From positions 19,383,921 through 19,447,920 of the forward strand of contig CM077005.1 of assembly GCA_039090855.1 (NCBI GenBank): 64,000 nucleotides of DNA. The letters run 5' to 3'. A program made the translations under genes and the position numbers. A model generated the notes under the pieces. It saw only the letters and a list, made by a program, of their open reading frames with translations, was not told the origin of the DNA and made no database searches. This DNA comes from Macrothele yani. Its lineage: Eukaryota; Arthropoda; Arachnida; Araneae; Macrothelidae. The number at the start of each line of letters is the position of its first letter. Positions within the stretch are counted from its first letter, which is position 1. Positions 20,432-32,805 of this stretch are shown piece by piece.

Positions 20432-22177
20432 CAGGGCTTAGTAACAAGGGCTGGCTCATCGCTTTGTGTTTCTGTTCGTTGAAGTGGTCCTCGCCTGTGC
20501 CGCTCATGACGTCACGGGGATGCATGTCACTTGTCAGTGCGCAATGTAAAGCGCTCGGTAGATGCTGTGAACCCACGTTTGTTGCATTCGGATTAGTTAC
20601 CTAGCTGCTGCTTATTTGGTTGTATTTCTGACATTGCATTTTTTTTTATTTAATTTCTTTAGTACATCGTTTTCGTGGAATGGCTTCCTGCGCTGTTGCT
20701 ACGTGCCGAAATACCTGCAGCAGTACGAAACATAATTTTTCACTGTTTCCCTCGAAACGATCCAATAGTTACAAAAGACTGGGTTAACAGGTGTTGCACA
20801 GCAGATTCTTTTAGTTAAAAATACCAGGATTTGCTGTGAGCACTTTTTAAATACTGTAGTAAGTACGAAGATGATATGATGAATCGCCCGCTTGGTTTAC
20901 CAATTAAAAAATATTGAAATCGTCGGCTATACCAACAGTCAATTTACCGAGATCAATAGTTGAAAATGTCACTGCAAGAGGTGAAATACCAAAAAAGAGA
21001 AAAATACTGCAGGATGCTTTTAATAGACTTTAAAATCTTAGTCCCCAAAAAAGGTCTTTTGCAGAAAATGTGGCCCCAATTCAACCTGCATGAGATGAAG
21101 AGACAATTTTCTGCGTGAAATGTGATATGTTTCAAAACAAAACAAAAATTTTAAATGACAAATTGTCAATAACGGAAAAAGTGAAAGTTTTTGAAAACAG
21201 GTTAAAAAAAAAAAAAAAAAAGGATGTTTTAAAGGGCTTTTCTAGCAAAGCCAGAGGATGGAATCGTTCGCGCCGGCTTTTATAGAAACAAATCAGGGAA
21301 CTGAAAATTAGGGTTTAAAACCAAAATACGAAAAATCAAAAATTGAAAAAAAAAAAAAAAATGGCAGATGCTTTCGAAACATACTTACAAAAACACAAGT
21401 AACCTCTCTTGTAAAAGGTATACGTCGAATTAAGTGGACACTTGAATATCCGAAACGTTTCACAAAAATTACGTAGCCGAGGTTTGAAGAGACAATTTTT
21501 TTTGCGTGAAATGTGATATGTACCCCCCCCCCCCAAATGAATTTTTTATGTGACAAATTGTCAATAAGTAAAAAAGAGCTTAAATTTCTGAAAACAGGGA
21601 AAAGAAAAAAAAAAAGGATATTTTAAAGAACTTTTCTAGCAAAGCCAAAAGATGGAATCGTTCGCGCCGGCTTTTATTGAAACAAATCAGAGAACTGAAA
21701 ATTAAGGTAAAAAAACAAAATACGAAAAATCAAAAAGTGAAAAAAAAAAAATGACATGCTTTCGAAACATACTTACCAAAACGCAGATAACCTCTCTTGT
21801 AAAGAGTAAAAGTCGAATTAAATGGACACCTGAATATCCGAAACATTTCACAAAAATTACAGTAGCCGAGGTTTTGTTATTAACAAAAAAGCATTATTTT
21901 CGTTGAAGTAATGCATGCATACATATATATATATATATATAAATATACACAAGGAAACAATCAATGATATATTCTGCTTCACTCCTTTGTTTCTTTAAAT
22001 CATTTCACCATTTTGTTTCATATTCGGCAGTTGTATGTATCGTCAGAGTTCCCCGCACAGAGCAAAGCAAACGCGTTTTCTAACCCACGGTGATGCATCC
22101 CAGCTACATCACCAGCCCCAACTTCCGGGGACAACTAAAATCTGCCGTATGAGCCAGCCCTTGTATCTAGAGCCCTG
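20432..22177 (+). mobile_element. 1746-bp THAP-domain DNA element, copy 1
   Basis: Ends are inverted copies of about 30 bp: CAGGGCTTAGTAACAAGGGC at 20432 and the complement of CAGGGCTCTAGATACAAGGG at 22177, both followed by TGGCTCAT inwards. Flanks TTCTGGGGT (20423-20431) and TTCTGGGAT (22178-22186) are a likely 8-9 bp target duplication. Internal segments near 21190-21430 and 21600-21870 are duplicates (GGATGGAATCGTTCGCGCCG and neighbours), so the copy has grown by about 410 bp. It contains a THAP remnant but no recognisable catalytic domain. THAP plus an 8-bp duplication suggests the P superfamily; CAGGG termini are also common in hAT elements. Confidence 0.8.
20680..21120 (+). pseudogene. 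THAP zinc-finger protein remnant, copy 1
   Basis: From ATG at 20680: MASCAVATCRNTCSSTKHNF then SLFP, the C-x4-C start and F/P positions of a THAP domain. A stop follows at about 20785, and several frameshifts lie downstream. The body (VNLPR-like, then ENVAPIQLHEMKRQ) is recognisable from copy 2. THAP domains bind the ends of P-like elements or host promoters. Confidence 0.7.
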
Positions 22178-22705
22178 TTCTGGGATTCACCTCCTCTGCG
22201 GGAGTCAAGGTCACATGACCTTCTGGGGTTCACCTCTATTCGCGAAAGTCAAGGTCACGTCGCTACCCTCTAGGCAACTGACCGCATCGACTCTTGCACC
22301 CCCCACCCAGACATCCCCTAGGGGCCTAAGTATCGCCTCAAGGATTGGGATTGCCAATGGGGCTATCCACTTCTGCACCTGCATGTTGGGCTAAATTTAT
22401 TTTAAATAATTTTTGCTTCCAACAATAACTTCGTTTGCTATCATCCCGCACGTCTCAGAAAATCGTCTGTCCATTTATTACAGGATGTGTTGCAATGATG
22501 TTTTATTCAAAATGCCCCATTTTTGGGTAAGATTTTTTTTTTCTCAAGTTTACAAAATCATCCAGCAGCTTAACCTTCTGTGCGCTTCTACAAACCTCTC
22601 TCCTCCCGCCATCCCCCCCCCTTTTTTTTTAATGCACACGCTGTTGGCATATATCAGTTCAAATGTTCTATGGGAGTCCTCTGTGTTACAGCGGTACCTT
22701 GAATT

Positions 22706-23320
22706 GTAATTGCTCACGGGCTGCGGTGTTCCGAAAGTATCATAAACAAGCACTTTGGAACCATAAAGTGGATATTCACAGAGATGGGTTTACCTCGTTT
22801 AATAGGTGGCATAGAACATGTGACTTTCGCTTCTCTCCTATTTTAATTGCGTATTGTTTTTTACCGCAGTTCCTAAAGGATTAGAATGTCGTTCCCGTTT
22901 AAAAGACACCAGCGTGATACCGCCGATTCTTTAAACAAAATAAATATTTATGGAAGCAGCAGAAATCAACAACCAGATATTATACGTGTATTGATTTCAG
23001 TCGACGGTCAAATCGAAGTACGTTATATAAAAAACAAAACACTCAGAGTAACGACGACCCCCAACACATTAAACCTTTCCCTTCCCAGCCTTTTTGTGCT
23101 AGCTAACTTGTGCTTTTTAATAAACATATACCATCATGAAAGAAATACGGGATTACACCATATAATACAAATTTTGAAGATGACAATCCGATTTTTGGTG
23201 TAAATGTGACAAGGATGGTAAGTCAGATAATATCCGAAAACATGAAAATTTCATCATCCTGGAGCGGGACTCGAGCGCCCGTGCGCTATCTGGGAGACAC
23301 GGGTTCAAGTCGTAAAGGTA
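22706..23320 (+). other. Unrecognised; short open frame 22886-23203
   Basis: A 105-residue plus frame begins MSFPFKRHQRDTADSLNKIN and continues with RVLISVDGQIEVRYIKNKTL. It resembles nothing I know and has no clear context; it may be a decayed transposon gene. No further structure seen up to 23320. Confidence 0.3.
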
Positions 23321-23324
23321 AGTT

Positions 23325-24770
23325 GCGTTTCCCCCGAGATTTCTACTCCTAAAACTCCGTTTTGAAAAATTCTTCCTGCACCGGATACAGCTCCTAATAG
23401 GAAATGTTTTCCATATAATTTCTAATTTTTGATGAAGAATAGTTTGGCCACCAGGAGGCGTAAGTATTAAATTCTGCTTCTGTTGTATTTGCAGCAAAAT
23501 CAAAGCTTCAAAATCTCGATTGAAAAAATTCTTTCTTGGACCGATACCAACTATGTCGATAAACCTTTTTGGAATATTGTCTTCTTAAAATAATGCATGG
23601 TTTCTGCGCCAGGGGGCGTAATGTATATCTTATTTTTGTCAATATCTCTGCTTTTGAGAGTCCGATTTGAAAAAAATTCTCTGTTGGATTAGGTTTCTGG
23701 TGCGAAATGTTTTGCGTACAGTTTCAAAATTCTCAAGCAATGCATGGACTTTCCGCTAGGGAACGAAAACGTAATTTGCGTTTTCCCCGATACTTCTGCT
23801 TCTAAAACCCTGATTTGAAAAATTATTCGTGTATCGGATACAGGTCTTGATGGGAAATCTTTTGCATATAATTTATAACTTTTGGTTAAGAATAGTTTCG
23901 TTTCCCCACAATGCGTCGTAAAGTGTTTATTTCTGCTTCTGATGTATTCGCAGGAAAATCTCAGCTTCTAAAAACTCGATTAAAAAAAGTCTTCCATGGA
24001 CCGTTACCAATGATGCCGATAAACCTTTTTAGAATATTTTCTTCTTAAAAATAATGCATGGTTTCTCCACCAGGGGCATAGATGCATATCTTATTTATGT
24101 GGATATCTCCGCTTCTAAGAGTCCGATTTAAAAAATTCTTTCTTTGTTAGAGAGCGTTTCCTGTGCGAAATGTTTTTGATATGATTTCAAATTTTTCTTA
24201 ACGCACAAGTCTGCCACCAGAGGGCATAAGTTCAAATTTCCGTTTACAGCAATATTTACGGGGCTTAAAACCCGATTGAAAATCTTCTTTTTCGGTCAGA
24301 TACAACTAACTATGCAAACTCTGGGTTTGGATTTTCTTCCCAAAACAATTTCGCCGGAAGGTGGCGCAAATTTTTAATGTTTTTATCAATATCTCTGCTT
24401 CTACATGTGCGATTTGAAAAATTATTTCAACACCTGGTGTCATTTATCTTGTAGAACACTTTAGGTTTAGCATATGAGGAGTTTTATAAGCAGCTGTTCT
24501 GTCGCTAAGAAATTTCTTCTTTACTGTATGCCATTCGCTTCAATAGAGATACGGAGCATTATAATCTTTAAATAAAGCACAGATTTCTCGCTAATGGGCG
24601 TAAAAGTCGAAACTTTTTTCTCGCTGTCTCTGCTTCCGGGAGACGTATTTAAAAGTTCTTTTTCCCCAGCATAGCTTTTTCCATGAAGAATATTCTTCGC
24701 CTATTTTCAACGGTTTCCATTATGCAAAATTCTTCCGCTAAAAGGCGTAGAGTTATATCATATTTCCTTC
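23325..24770. repeat. Degenerate satellite-like array, about 150-bp monomer with a 460-bp higher-order unit
   Basis: A phrase like CTTCTAAAACTCCGATTTGA then AAAATTCTT recurs near 23343, 23500, 23648, 23803, 23965, 24108, 24255, 24390 and 24630. Between them recur GGGAAATGTTTT and a CCACCAGGAGGCGTAA-like word. Every third unit is more alike (23343 with 23803; 23500 with 23965; 23648 with 24108), giving a higher-order period of about 460 bp. Two related units sit at 60390-60740. Confidence 0.75.
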
Positions 24771-25590
24771 TACATGCATGTTTCATCTTTTAACTGTTCG
24801 GTTTGAAAATCTCTGTCTCTGATACTTCCTTGTGCTGTGAAAAACTTTTTGTGCTGCGTTTGTTTACTTTCGTAATATACTTTTCAGCTGCTGATTAAAG
24901 TAAGTAGCTGTTTCTATTTCTGGATGTTTTATCGATTGTAGGAGTGCGGTTGATTATTTTTCTAACCGGTTCCATTGACTATGAATAACTTTGGTAAATT
25001 TAATTTGCGTCAAAAAGGATTCAAAAGACGTGCTCATTACGAACGAGAGTCAGTTGCACCCCTCACAGAACCTGTCAATCAAATTCAAGGGTGAATTGCA
25101 CCGGACTCCCCTCCTGTCAGATGGGGTAGTTGCACCGACCCCCCCCCCCCCTCACACACAAAATACCTTTTAGTTAAATCGAGGGGAGAATTCCACCGTA
25201 CCTTCTTGTGGACAGGCATGAAAGACTTCCGCGAGGACGCGGAAATCCGCTTTATTCTGTTCCGTTTTTGGTGTTACCGATATTATTTCAAAAATGCAAT
25301 ACAATTTTTATGGGGGGGGTATGCCTCCCTCTTGCGGAAAGCAAAATCGTAATGACTTCAAACGACGGGATGTTTACTAAGGCTGGGAGTGACGTCACCT
25401 CTTCCAGGGATGGAAATCTGCGCCAAAGTGTGCCAAAACAAGTCTTGCGCCACCTTGCTACAAAAGGCAGGTTTTGCGCCATCGGGCGCCAGAACCTTCT
25501 GTTCCTCGTCGTCATCGTCGGGACTTCGAAGTACAGTAAATTCTCGGTGCGCACTCTTCCACTTGACGCTGAGTAGGTCCATACGATGGG
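24771..25590. other. No gene recognised
   Basis: Contains a C-rich run at 25139-25151 and a G-rich run at 25311-25319. Frames open across 25210-25580 in several registers at once are a composition effect. Confidence 0.4.
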
Positions 25591-25639
25591 AAGAATGATT
25601 CAGCTACTCCAAGTACTAGGAATTTTACGTAGTTACTAT

Positions 25640-25770
25640 GGGAATCATCGACGGAAAACATCGAGTGTGCTATGGAAATCGTCAGTCCGCTACGGACGAC
25701 GGAAAGCATCGAGTATGCTGGAAATCGTCGGTTCGCTACGAACGACGGAAAACGTCGAGTATGCAACGGA
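25640..25770. repeat. Tandem repeat, period about 50-54 bp
   Basis: A unit GACGGAAAACATCGAGTGTGCT...GGAAATCGTC...CGCTACG is present about 2.5 times with a few substitutions. Confidence 0.75.
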
Positions 25771-26189
25771 AATCGAAAATATCAGTGAAATAACGTTATT
25801 AAACATCTGTGTAAAGTTTATTTTCGTGTTTTCAAGATTCTAACCCTTGTTAAATATTTTCGGGAATGTTTCTTGGGTGTTGAGAATGTCACGTCGTTTT
25901 CCGTTTCATCATATTAAATTTTTTTGAGTCCCCCCCTCCCTTTCTCTCTCTTTCTATCTGCCTGATTATATTTTTATTTTTGATGTTTTCTTGTCATATT
26001 CCTCGTTTTTGATATCTTTGGTAATAGTGAAAAGGAGCGACTTCGTTTCTTTTTATTTAAAGAATTTTTTCTAATGAAATGCATGTTACCCTATTTCTAA
26101 TACATACTTCTTCAAAACTAAGAAATAGAGAGCAATCGTTTTCGCCCCTTTCCCTTTTATTAAACGAAATTAAATTTCTAGATCGGTAT

Positions 26190-26700
26190 TTAGTCCGTCC
26201 GTGGTGGAGTCCGCGCCGTTTCCGTGTCCCGTAAAATTGTTTCACGGCAGAGTGAGCAACGCAGTATCGATTTTTCCCTTTCATTTTCCGTAAAATTCGT
26301 GTTTTTCCATTTCTTAGTCACTTCTTACTCATACATAATATTATTTCGTGGATTCGCGGAATTCCGCTTTTTCTGTCATCATTTGGGTCATTCTCGAGAT
26401 CGATGTAAAACTTAAAAGAAGCTGTTGGCGGGGGGGGATAAAATACCGTCTGGGGACAGTATTTCATCTTTCAAAACTTTCGAAAACGGAGTGAAGATTC
26501 CCCCCATATTCCTAATCTATTTTTCTCGCGATATTTCTTCTGCCCAGTATTATTAAATTTCATTTTAATGCATAAATATTTGTATTTTAGCTTGAAAAAC
26601 GGGGGGAAAATGTCCGAGAACGGAGCGAAGATTTCGTTGGCAAACGTAATCCCCGCTCGCGCGACGTTCCCTCTACCCTGTGTTGTTAAATGTCAGTAAT
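26190..26700 (+). repeat. Dispersed repeat shared with 62400-63300
   Basis: CGCGGAATTCCGC, then TGTCATCATTTGGGTCATTC, TCGATGTAAAACTTAAAAGAA, a G-run, TTTCAAAACTTTCGAAAACG, CGATATTTCTTCTGCCCAGT, ATAAATATTTGTATTTTAGC match in order the units at 62.5-63.1 kb. Confidence 0.7.
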
Positions 26701-26827
26701 TTTATACTTTGGATGCAGTGATGTGCATAAATACATTTCAGTGAATCACAAAACATGCACTTTTTAAGTTAAACAGATTCAGTGCCCTTTCAAAAATAAC
26801 GAAGGCATTATTGAGTTGTTTTTCTGG

Positions 26828-27100
26828 CTCTCAAGTGGAAAATTCCTTCAGTATGATGGGTAATGTACTTGATAAAGAATCCAGCAACATGAAAATTGAA
26901 ACATTTTTCCAAGTTCTCAAGTGGAAAATTCCTTTAGTATGATGGGGGATGTACTTGATAAAGAATCCAGCAACATGGAAATTGAAACATTTTCATCTGT
27001 TCAAACCTTGAAATATAATAAGTTACTGAATCAGGATAAGTCAGCCTTGGAACTTTTAAAGAAAAACGATTATTTGCATGACTGTAAATAGAGATTTATG
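26828..27100 (+). repeat. 88-bp tandem duplication in a coding-like stretch
   Basis: CTCAAGTGGAAAATTCCTT starts at 26828 and 26916. Downstream the plus frame reads MMGDVLDKESSNMEIETFSS and LLNQDKSALELLKKNDYLHDC before stops. It is protein-like but unrecognised, and could be the N-terminal part of the MULE element that follows, though 700 bp of stops intervene. Confidence 0.5.
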
Positions 27101-27767
27101 CCAAAACATGAAATCATCATATTCAGAATATAAGGAAGAAGAAATGAAAAGAGCTAAATATCTCTTAAAAACTTACACAGCAAATTGAAATCAAATGAAT
27201 TAGTTCAAGAGAAGAAAACTTTAGCCAGCTAATTCATAAAAGGTTAGAACACATTATTAGACATAAACAACTTAAGAAAATTAAATTTCATTAGCTGTGA
27301 ATGACTTTGATTGTTCATCTACAAAATGTCTAACGTTTTCGTAAGCATTTATTATATTTCTTCACTAATAATTTTGTGTCAAATCAAGAAAGAACATTTA
27401 TTCTTCATCAAACTTTTATTACTTATCAACAAACACGTCTGAAGTTTTTCAAACCTTCAAGATTTCATTTCGATACAACATTGTTATCTTATAAAGACAT
27501 CGTTTTGTATTAAGGTGAGTGATTTTCTATGCATATGACCTCATCAGCAATTTTTCCCTTATATTATATTGTATTGTACTATATATTTAATTTTCTTGAA
27601 TCAAAATACATACACTTTGTTACTCCCCCCTCCGTCGAGTGTGTAAGTTCAGCTTTTCCTATCACTGCCCACTTTCATGCCTGTGTGCAACAGGTTTATT
27701 ACACCGGAAGCGGAAACTGGTGGCCCGGCATGTGCTACGCGTATTGTCCATGTGATCATTTGTACAC

Positions 27768-29109
27768 GTGTTGTCCCTATGCAATGTACCTCAACTCATC
27801 AGTGATAATGGAATTTATGCTGAGCGAAAAAGGACGTGGGCTTATATAGTCTACGATAATTACAAATTCTACAAGCATCATGAAACCCAAGGAGGACTTA
27901 AATGGAGATGCATCGGAAGAAAGTGCTTAACAAAGATCTATATATACGAAAATGCCACAGTAATTTTGAAATCTTATTTGAATCACAATAACGAGATAAG
28001 AATTTGAAGAGACAAGCCATCTCCAACAGTGTCAAAAGGAAAGTTATCGGCGACTTGAACGAACATCCACAAAAATTATTCAGAAAAGAAATAAGTAGTG
28101 AACCTTCGGGATCTGCAGAAGAGTTCAACATAAAAGATATGGAATATATAAGAAAAAATTTGAGTAGAGCACGACGTGCAGTGTTACCACCTCTACCCAA
28201 GAGCACAAAAGAAGTGCATGTTGCTCTAGCTTCATTGGATATTAAAACACATCAGGGTGAAGAAATGTAACAAATCAACAGTAAAGAAAAAGGTATTGTT
28301 TGCTTTTCAACCACTTCGAATCAAAATTTTTTGTGTGAAAGTGATGTGATATTCATCGATGGAACTTTCAAACATTGTCCGAAGTTTTTCCATCAAATGT
28401 TTACTGAGCATACAAACGAAAATGGCCATTATATACCACTTGCTCACTTTTTTTTGCCTAACAAAAGCGCTTGCACTTATTAAGATATGTTCTTAATGCT
28501 CTCAAAACGTTGTGAAGAATTAGGATTCAAGTTCGAGCCCAAGAATATTGTCGCCGATTTTGAAGGAATTCATTCAGCAATTAAATATATCTGGCCTACA
28601 AGCAACATCATAGGATGTCGTTTCTATGCATCTCAGTCGTGGTGGAGAAAAATCCAGGAACTTGGTTTGACAAAGGAATATAAAGATAAAAATTCTGACA
28701 TAGGAAAGTGGCTGCGTTGGTCATTTGGATTTCTTTATTTAAATCACGAGGAAGTTGCAGACTGTTTCGTAGACGATTTGATATCAGATATCTCACAGGA
28801 TGGAAGGATGCAAAAATACGCTGATTATATGACAGATACATATGTAGCTGAAGAAGCCAAATTTCCACCTATAATAATAATATGGGGCTTCGGAGAGAAC
28901 AACTAATGCCTGTGAATCATCTTGCAAAATTAAATTCTAATTTCAGTGCATCTAGCCCAAATATTTATGCTTTTGTCGAAGTAATTAAGCAAATCCAGGT
29001 TGATGTTTATGCATTGAAAAATAGTGGAAATGTCATAAACCAACCAAAGCAAAATCTGAAGAGGATGAGAAATATGGAAAGAATGAATGAAGCAGAAGTA
29101 CAAGAATAA
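27768..29109 (+). pseudogene. FLYWCH-MULE transposase pseudogene
   Basis: Order: FLYWCH zinc finger at about 27855-28000 (YDNYKFYKHHETQGGLKWRC, C-x4-C, then LNHNNE where the family has HxH, so the last His is lost). Then a basic linker (KRKVIGDLNEHPQKLF, ENLSRARRA-like), then the MULE domain: VIFIDGTFKHCPKFFHQMF (first Asp), VADFEGIHSAIK (second Asp), GCRFYASQSWWRKIQELGL, where the family's C-x-x-H is C-x-x-Y. Frame changes near 28005, stops at about 28268 and 28481 and a shift near 28890 break it. The C-terminal tail continues from HAKLNSNFSASSPNIYAF-like sequence to a stop at 29109. MULE transposases cut and paste DNA. This copy is dead, but it is long and readable, so probably not ancient. 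Confidence 0.88.
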
Positions 29110-31299
29110 AGAATTTACAAGATTTGAATTTTTGAAAGTTATTTCTTATTATGGTTGTAAGAGGGATAAGAAGAAATAAGACAAAGAGGTAAAAGACAGA
29201 TGACAAGAGAACATAATCTTTCTTTAAGACAAAGACAAGGGAAACTCATTCCGCAAATTCTTTAAACATGCTAGAAGCTATTAGCCCCTGCCAGTCCTAA
29301 GCCTGGAAAAAGTGTGAAGGGAAAATTAAGCGGATGAAAAAAGCAAACCTTATTAACAACCTTGTTTCATTATTTTGGTTCTTAGATTCAGAACCTTGTT
29401 TCATCCCCCCCCCCCTTGCAACTCTCCCGTTTCGCTATTTTCCTGTGCGACCCATCTACTCCTCTCATTACAACCGAAAATTCGGTGTCATCTTTCTTAT
29501 TTTTAATTTCTTGGACAAGACTGGACTACTAGGGTGTTTTGTTTGTTTGTAGCTTTTGATTTGCTAGAATGCTTTTGTCCACGTTTTTTAACAACTGGCA
29601 CGGCATCCCGCGATCAGTGGACAGCGCGAATCCTACAAAAAAATTTAGGAATTTTCCGATTCGATCTTACCTACAGCGGCTTTGAAAATCTCTTGATGTT
29701 CAAGTGGAAGAAATTTCTTTAGCAAATACCGTTGTAGAGTACAGGGAATGCTGCGACGGTGCCTTGGGTTATCTTCAGAGAGTGCAGGGTCAGAATTCTA
29801 GGTAAAATAATGGGGTGAAAGACCTATTCAGCTCAACTGACCCAGGAATTGACCCTCGTTTGACCTGCAACCTTCCATGACCTTTTCCCCCCGCTACCCT
29901 TCACAGACAGTGCGGGTGGGTCCTGTGACAAAGACAGGGGCAATAAAATCCCTGGAGATAACGCTTGCTTGGGACCGATAAATGCGTGTTACGTCTCACA
30001 TACTAGGATGAGGAATGAGTGGTCCTACTCCAGCCAGATACAGGCATTCGCCATCACGCTGGTACTCGGCTGTTATAGTGAAGGTGTGTTTTTTTTTTTC
30101 TCCTTTTGCTATTCACAATTCTTCTTTTTTTTTTTTTTTTTTATTGCACACCATTTGTAATTTGAACAATGTTATAAGAAGATTAGAAGAGAAGACTCCT
30201 GACAGATTTTTTTCAAGCAGCTCGGAAGTCAAAGGTAAGCCTAACTAAAAGTTATGTGGAATATGCAATTAATTTTCCTTGGAATGCGTGACTAAATTTC
30301 TTAAGATTGCATGTCAAAAATACCTGCTATGAATTATTCAGTTTGTCAAATTAAAAATATAATGCAGGTAATTAAGTGCACATAGATGATTATCCGTGCT
30401 GTGCGAACAGTTCTTATACAAAATGCAACTATTTTCTGTGTTAACAATGGTGCATTCAACCTTTTTTAAGTTGCGAGAAGTGTTACATCTTGGGCCGAAA
30501 GCGCTAGTGAAATATTTAGTGTTCAATTCTAGTTATGAACTGCCCCTGTGGCTATCTGAAGCAAATTAGAGAACTGCTCTTTCATCGTTTTTAACTGAGG
30601 TGTAAGATGGATTGGATCTTGCCCTCCCCATGCAGTAGTACTGTTTTTGAATGAGGGAGAGATTTCAGAATTAAGTACATTATACAGACATTGAAAAAAA
30701 ATGTGTTTCGTTTTGGGAACGTGAGTCATGATTTTTTCTTTTCTCTTTTTTTTTCTTTTATTTTTTTTTCTGACGTGTTAAAAACAGCAGTCAAGATCAA
30801 AAGGGAATAAGCTGCGAAAAACCAAGTTTTTCAAACACACACGCGCGCGCGCGCTTAGAACTTTTCTTTTGAAAAGTTGGCTTTTTTTTTTTTTTTGCAG
30901 AAGTGGAAAAAAAAATCAATCCAACATTTTCGCTGTCATGGATGCGTCATCAACCTATTTCCTAAATAAATTTCTAATATTTTTTTTAACTTCTACGAAT
31001 AAGCGCGAGGTTGTGCAGTTTTCCAAATTCGCCGAAAACATACTCAATAAATAGAAAATTTGTAAATGCCAGAACTTCTTTCGTTTTGTTTTTGCTTTTT
31101 TGCTTGACTTCTTCTGCAAGGAACGTAGGAAAACGTCATGCTAATTCCGGATACGTTCTGCGAACAGATGAATCTGTACAATAATTTAATACACCTATTC
31201 ACGCTTGTTTCTGCTTAAAAGAAAGTAAAATTTTAAAGGATCTGTTTCACTGAAGAGAAGAAATACGTAAGTTGACTTCATTAACGCTGGAAGCAAATG
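29110..31299. other. No gene recognised; homopolymer-rich
   Basis: Long T-runs at about 30090, 30126-30142 and 30882-30896, a C-run at 29406-29416 and an (AC)n(GC)n tract at 30835-30855. Short open frames show no family resemblance. Confidence 0.45.
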
Positions 31300-31301
31300 G
31301 A

Positions 31302-31386
31302 ACCGCTCTGGTGGCCGAGGGGTCAGAGGCGTAGGTTTCTGGCTAGTCTTCCGAGATGGGACTGGGTTTGAGTCCGGATAATGCAT
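31302..31386 (+). mobile_element. tRNA-like SINE head (family D)
   Basis: GCTCTGGTGGCCGAGGGG (box A) and GGGTTTGAGTCCGG (box B), about 60 bp apart with a leucine/serine-tRNA-like layout. No second copy found in the window. Confidence 0.6.
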
Positions 31387-31633
31387 CAATGGTGCGTTGT
31401 TGGTTGGCTATTTCCGTTACCTGAAACCAGTGGCCCCAAATAAAATATTAGACCAAATATGTTGGGGTTTTTTCCCTACCTAAAGAAATTGGTTTTTCCC
31501 ACCCAGTGCACACATGCTGGTTTAACAACTTTTAACATTAAAAGCATTCACCCCCCCCCCCTCCCCTTTTCGTAATCCATGCGAAAAGAGTTCATGATAT
31601 TGAAAATGATACCAGTCTGCAAAAGATAAAATA

Positions 31634-32090
31634 AATATATATATATATATATATATATATTCATTGTCAACCATTATCAATACTGCTGGATGAAGGTCTC
31701 CCCCAAGTTTCTTCCACAATGGTCTATATTGCGCCAGTGTCTTCTGTGTCACTCCCGCATGCTTTCGAATTTCATCCACCCATGTGGCCTTCTGAGTCTT
31801 TTCCTGTCCCTTGGAATCCAGTCTAAAATTTTGGTTCATCAGTGGTCCTTTCTCCTGGCAATAATGTCATCCCATTGCCATTTCAGGGATTTTACTCTGA
31901 TCATGAGGTCTTCCACTTTTGTCATTTTCCTTATCCACGAGTTTCTCTTCTTATATCTCCTGGTTACACCAAGCAGTTTTTGTAGGTCTTTTTTAGTTAA
32001 GGTCTACGTCTCTGCTCCGTACGTAAGCACTGGAAGGATGCATTGATTAAAAACTTTTCTTTTGACATATTAGCATATTTCACTTAAAAA
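31634..32090 (-). mobile_element. RTE LINE 3' fragment with (AT)n tail
   Basis: Minus strand: KKRNSWIRKMTKVEDLMIRV, SLKWQWDD, WVDEIRKHAGVTQKTLAQYR, PLWKKLG, matching the last 150 residues of the element at 36951-39828. A perfect (AT)n run at 31634-31660 lies just past its 3' end, and the 5' part is missing, as expected of a 5'-truncated LINE copy. Confidence 0.85.
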
Positions 32091-32399
32091 TTGTACTGTT
32101 TCTGCCAAAAGCTCTCGAACCAAGTTTTATACGCCGATATATAGTGTGATCGCTAGCCCTTTGGTCATTAAAAAATAAGTGTAAATATGTATGCCTATGT
32201 ACATTCCCACGTGGAATTTCTCAGTTCGCATCATTTCTGTCAGAGCGGACGAAATCAGCAGGTTTAAGGCTGTTGCTGTCAGATACACGCGATTAGCCGC
32301 ATTACAATGCGCTTAGTACATAAAGCCCCCTCGCCCCACACAGACTTTTACCAAGGCTTTTTCACCTCGAACCATCGTACACGCTTAAACCGGCGTGTG

Positions 32400-32730
32400 T
32401 GGGGGCAGAGATCAGATCATATGTAGAGGATTTTAGGAAGGGAGTGTCTGACCCCAGGTCTTAAACAACCCTTAGAAAAAGGAAGCTAGGAGATTTGGGC
32501 TAGACTGCCCGATAGGAAAGTGACACGGAAACGAAGTAGAAAGGGGAGGAAATACGCCCTTATTTATTACCGGGGAGGCCTATACCCGGGGTCCGTCGGC
32601 TTAACGTGCCCATCCGACGCACGGCGGATATTTAGTGGTTCGAGCGTTCGTACCTACCTGGGATCGAACCCGAGGTCTTTTCCGTGGCAGGCACGAACGT
32701 TGACCACTAGGCCACCCACGGCCCGTGTGG
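32400..32730 (-). mobile_element. tRNA-derived SINE (family C) with attached dispersed repeat
   Basis: On the minus strand GGGCCGTGGGTGGCCTAGTG (box A TGGCCTAGTGG) and CTCGGGTTCGATCCCAGG (box B) form the head near 32650-32725, followed by a tail through GGACCCCGGGTATAGGCCTC. At 32430-32515 is the complement of the repeat inserted at 15165-15340. A head-only fragment is at about 54500-54520. Confidence 0.7.
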
Positions 32731-32805
32731 GGGCAGGGTTAGGCCATCACCCCGTTATTGCTTACAGGCCCGCGCACCGAATTCCGGAAGCTGGGTGACG
32801 TAGGA

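Larger units (their letters stand above)
19875..22705. repeat. 533-bp tandem duplication of LTR edge plus flank, split by a THAP element
   Basis: Segment 19875-20407 (last 253 bp of the LTR on the plus strand plus 280 bp flank) recurs as 20411-20431 joined, across the 1746-bp element, to 22178-22705. Both copies share the LTR end (CCAACA) followed by ATAACTTCGTTTGCTATC. The join at 20408-20411 (GAATT|CTT|CTCTCTCTGACC) is the duplication breakpoint. The duplication must post-date the LTR insertion and pre-date the THAP element. Confidence 0.85.

Noticed and set aside
23260..23320. tRNA-like box B (GGGTTCAAGTC) as a SINE
   Set aside because: No convincing box A at the right distance and no body or tail shared with the other SINEs.
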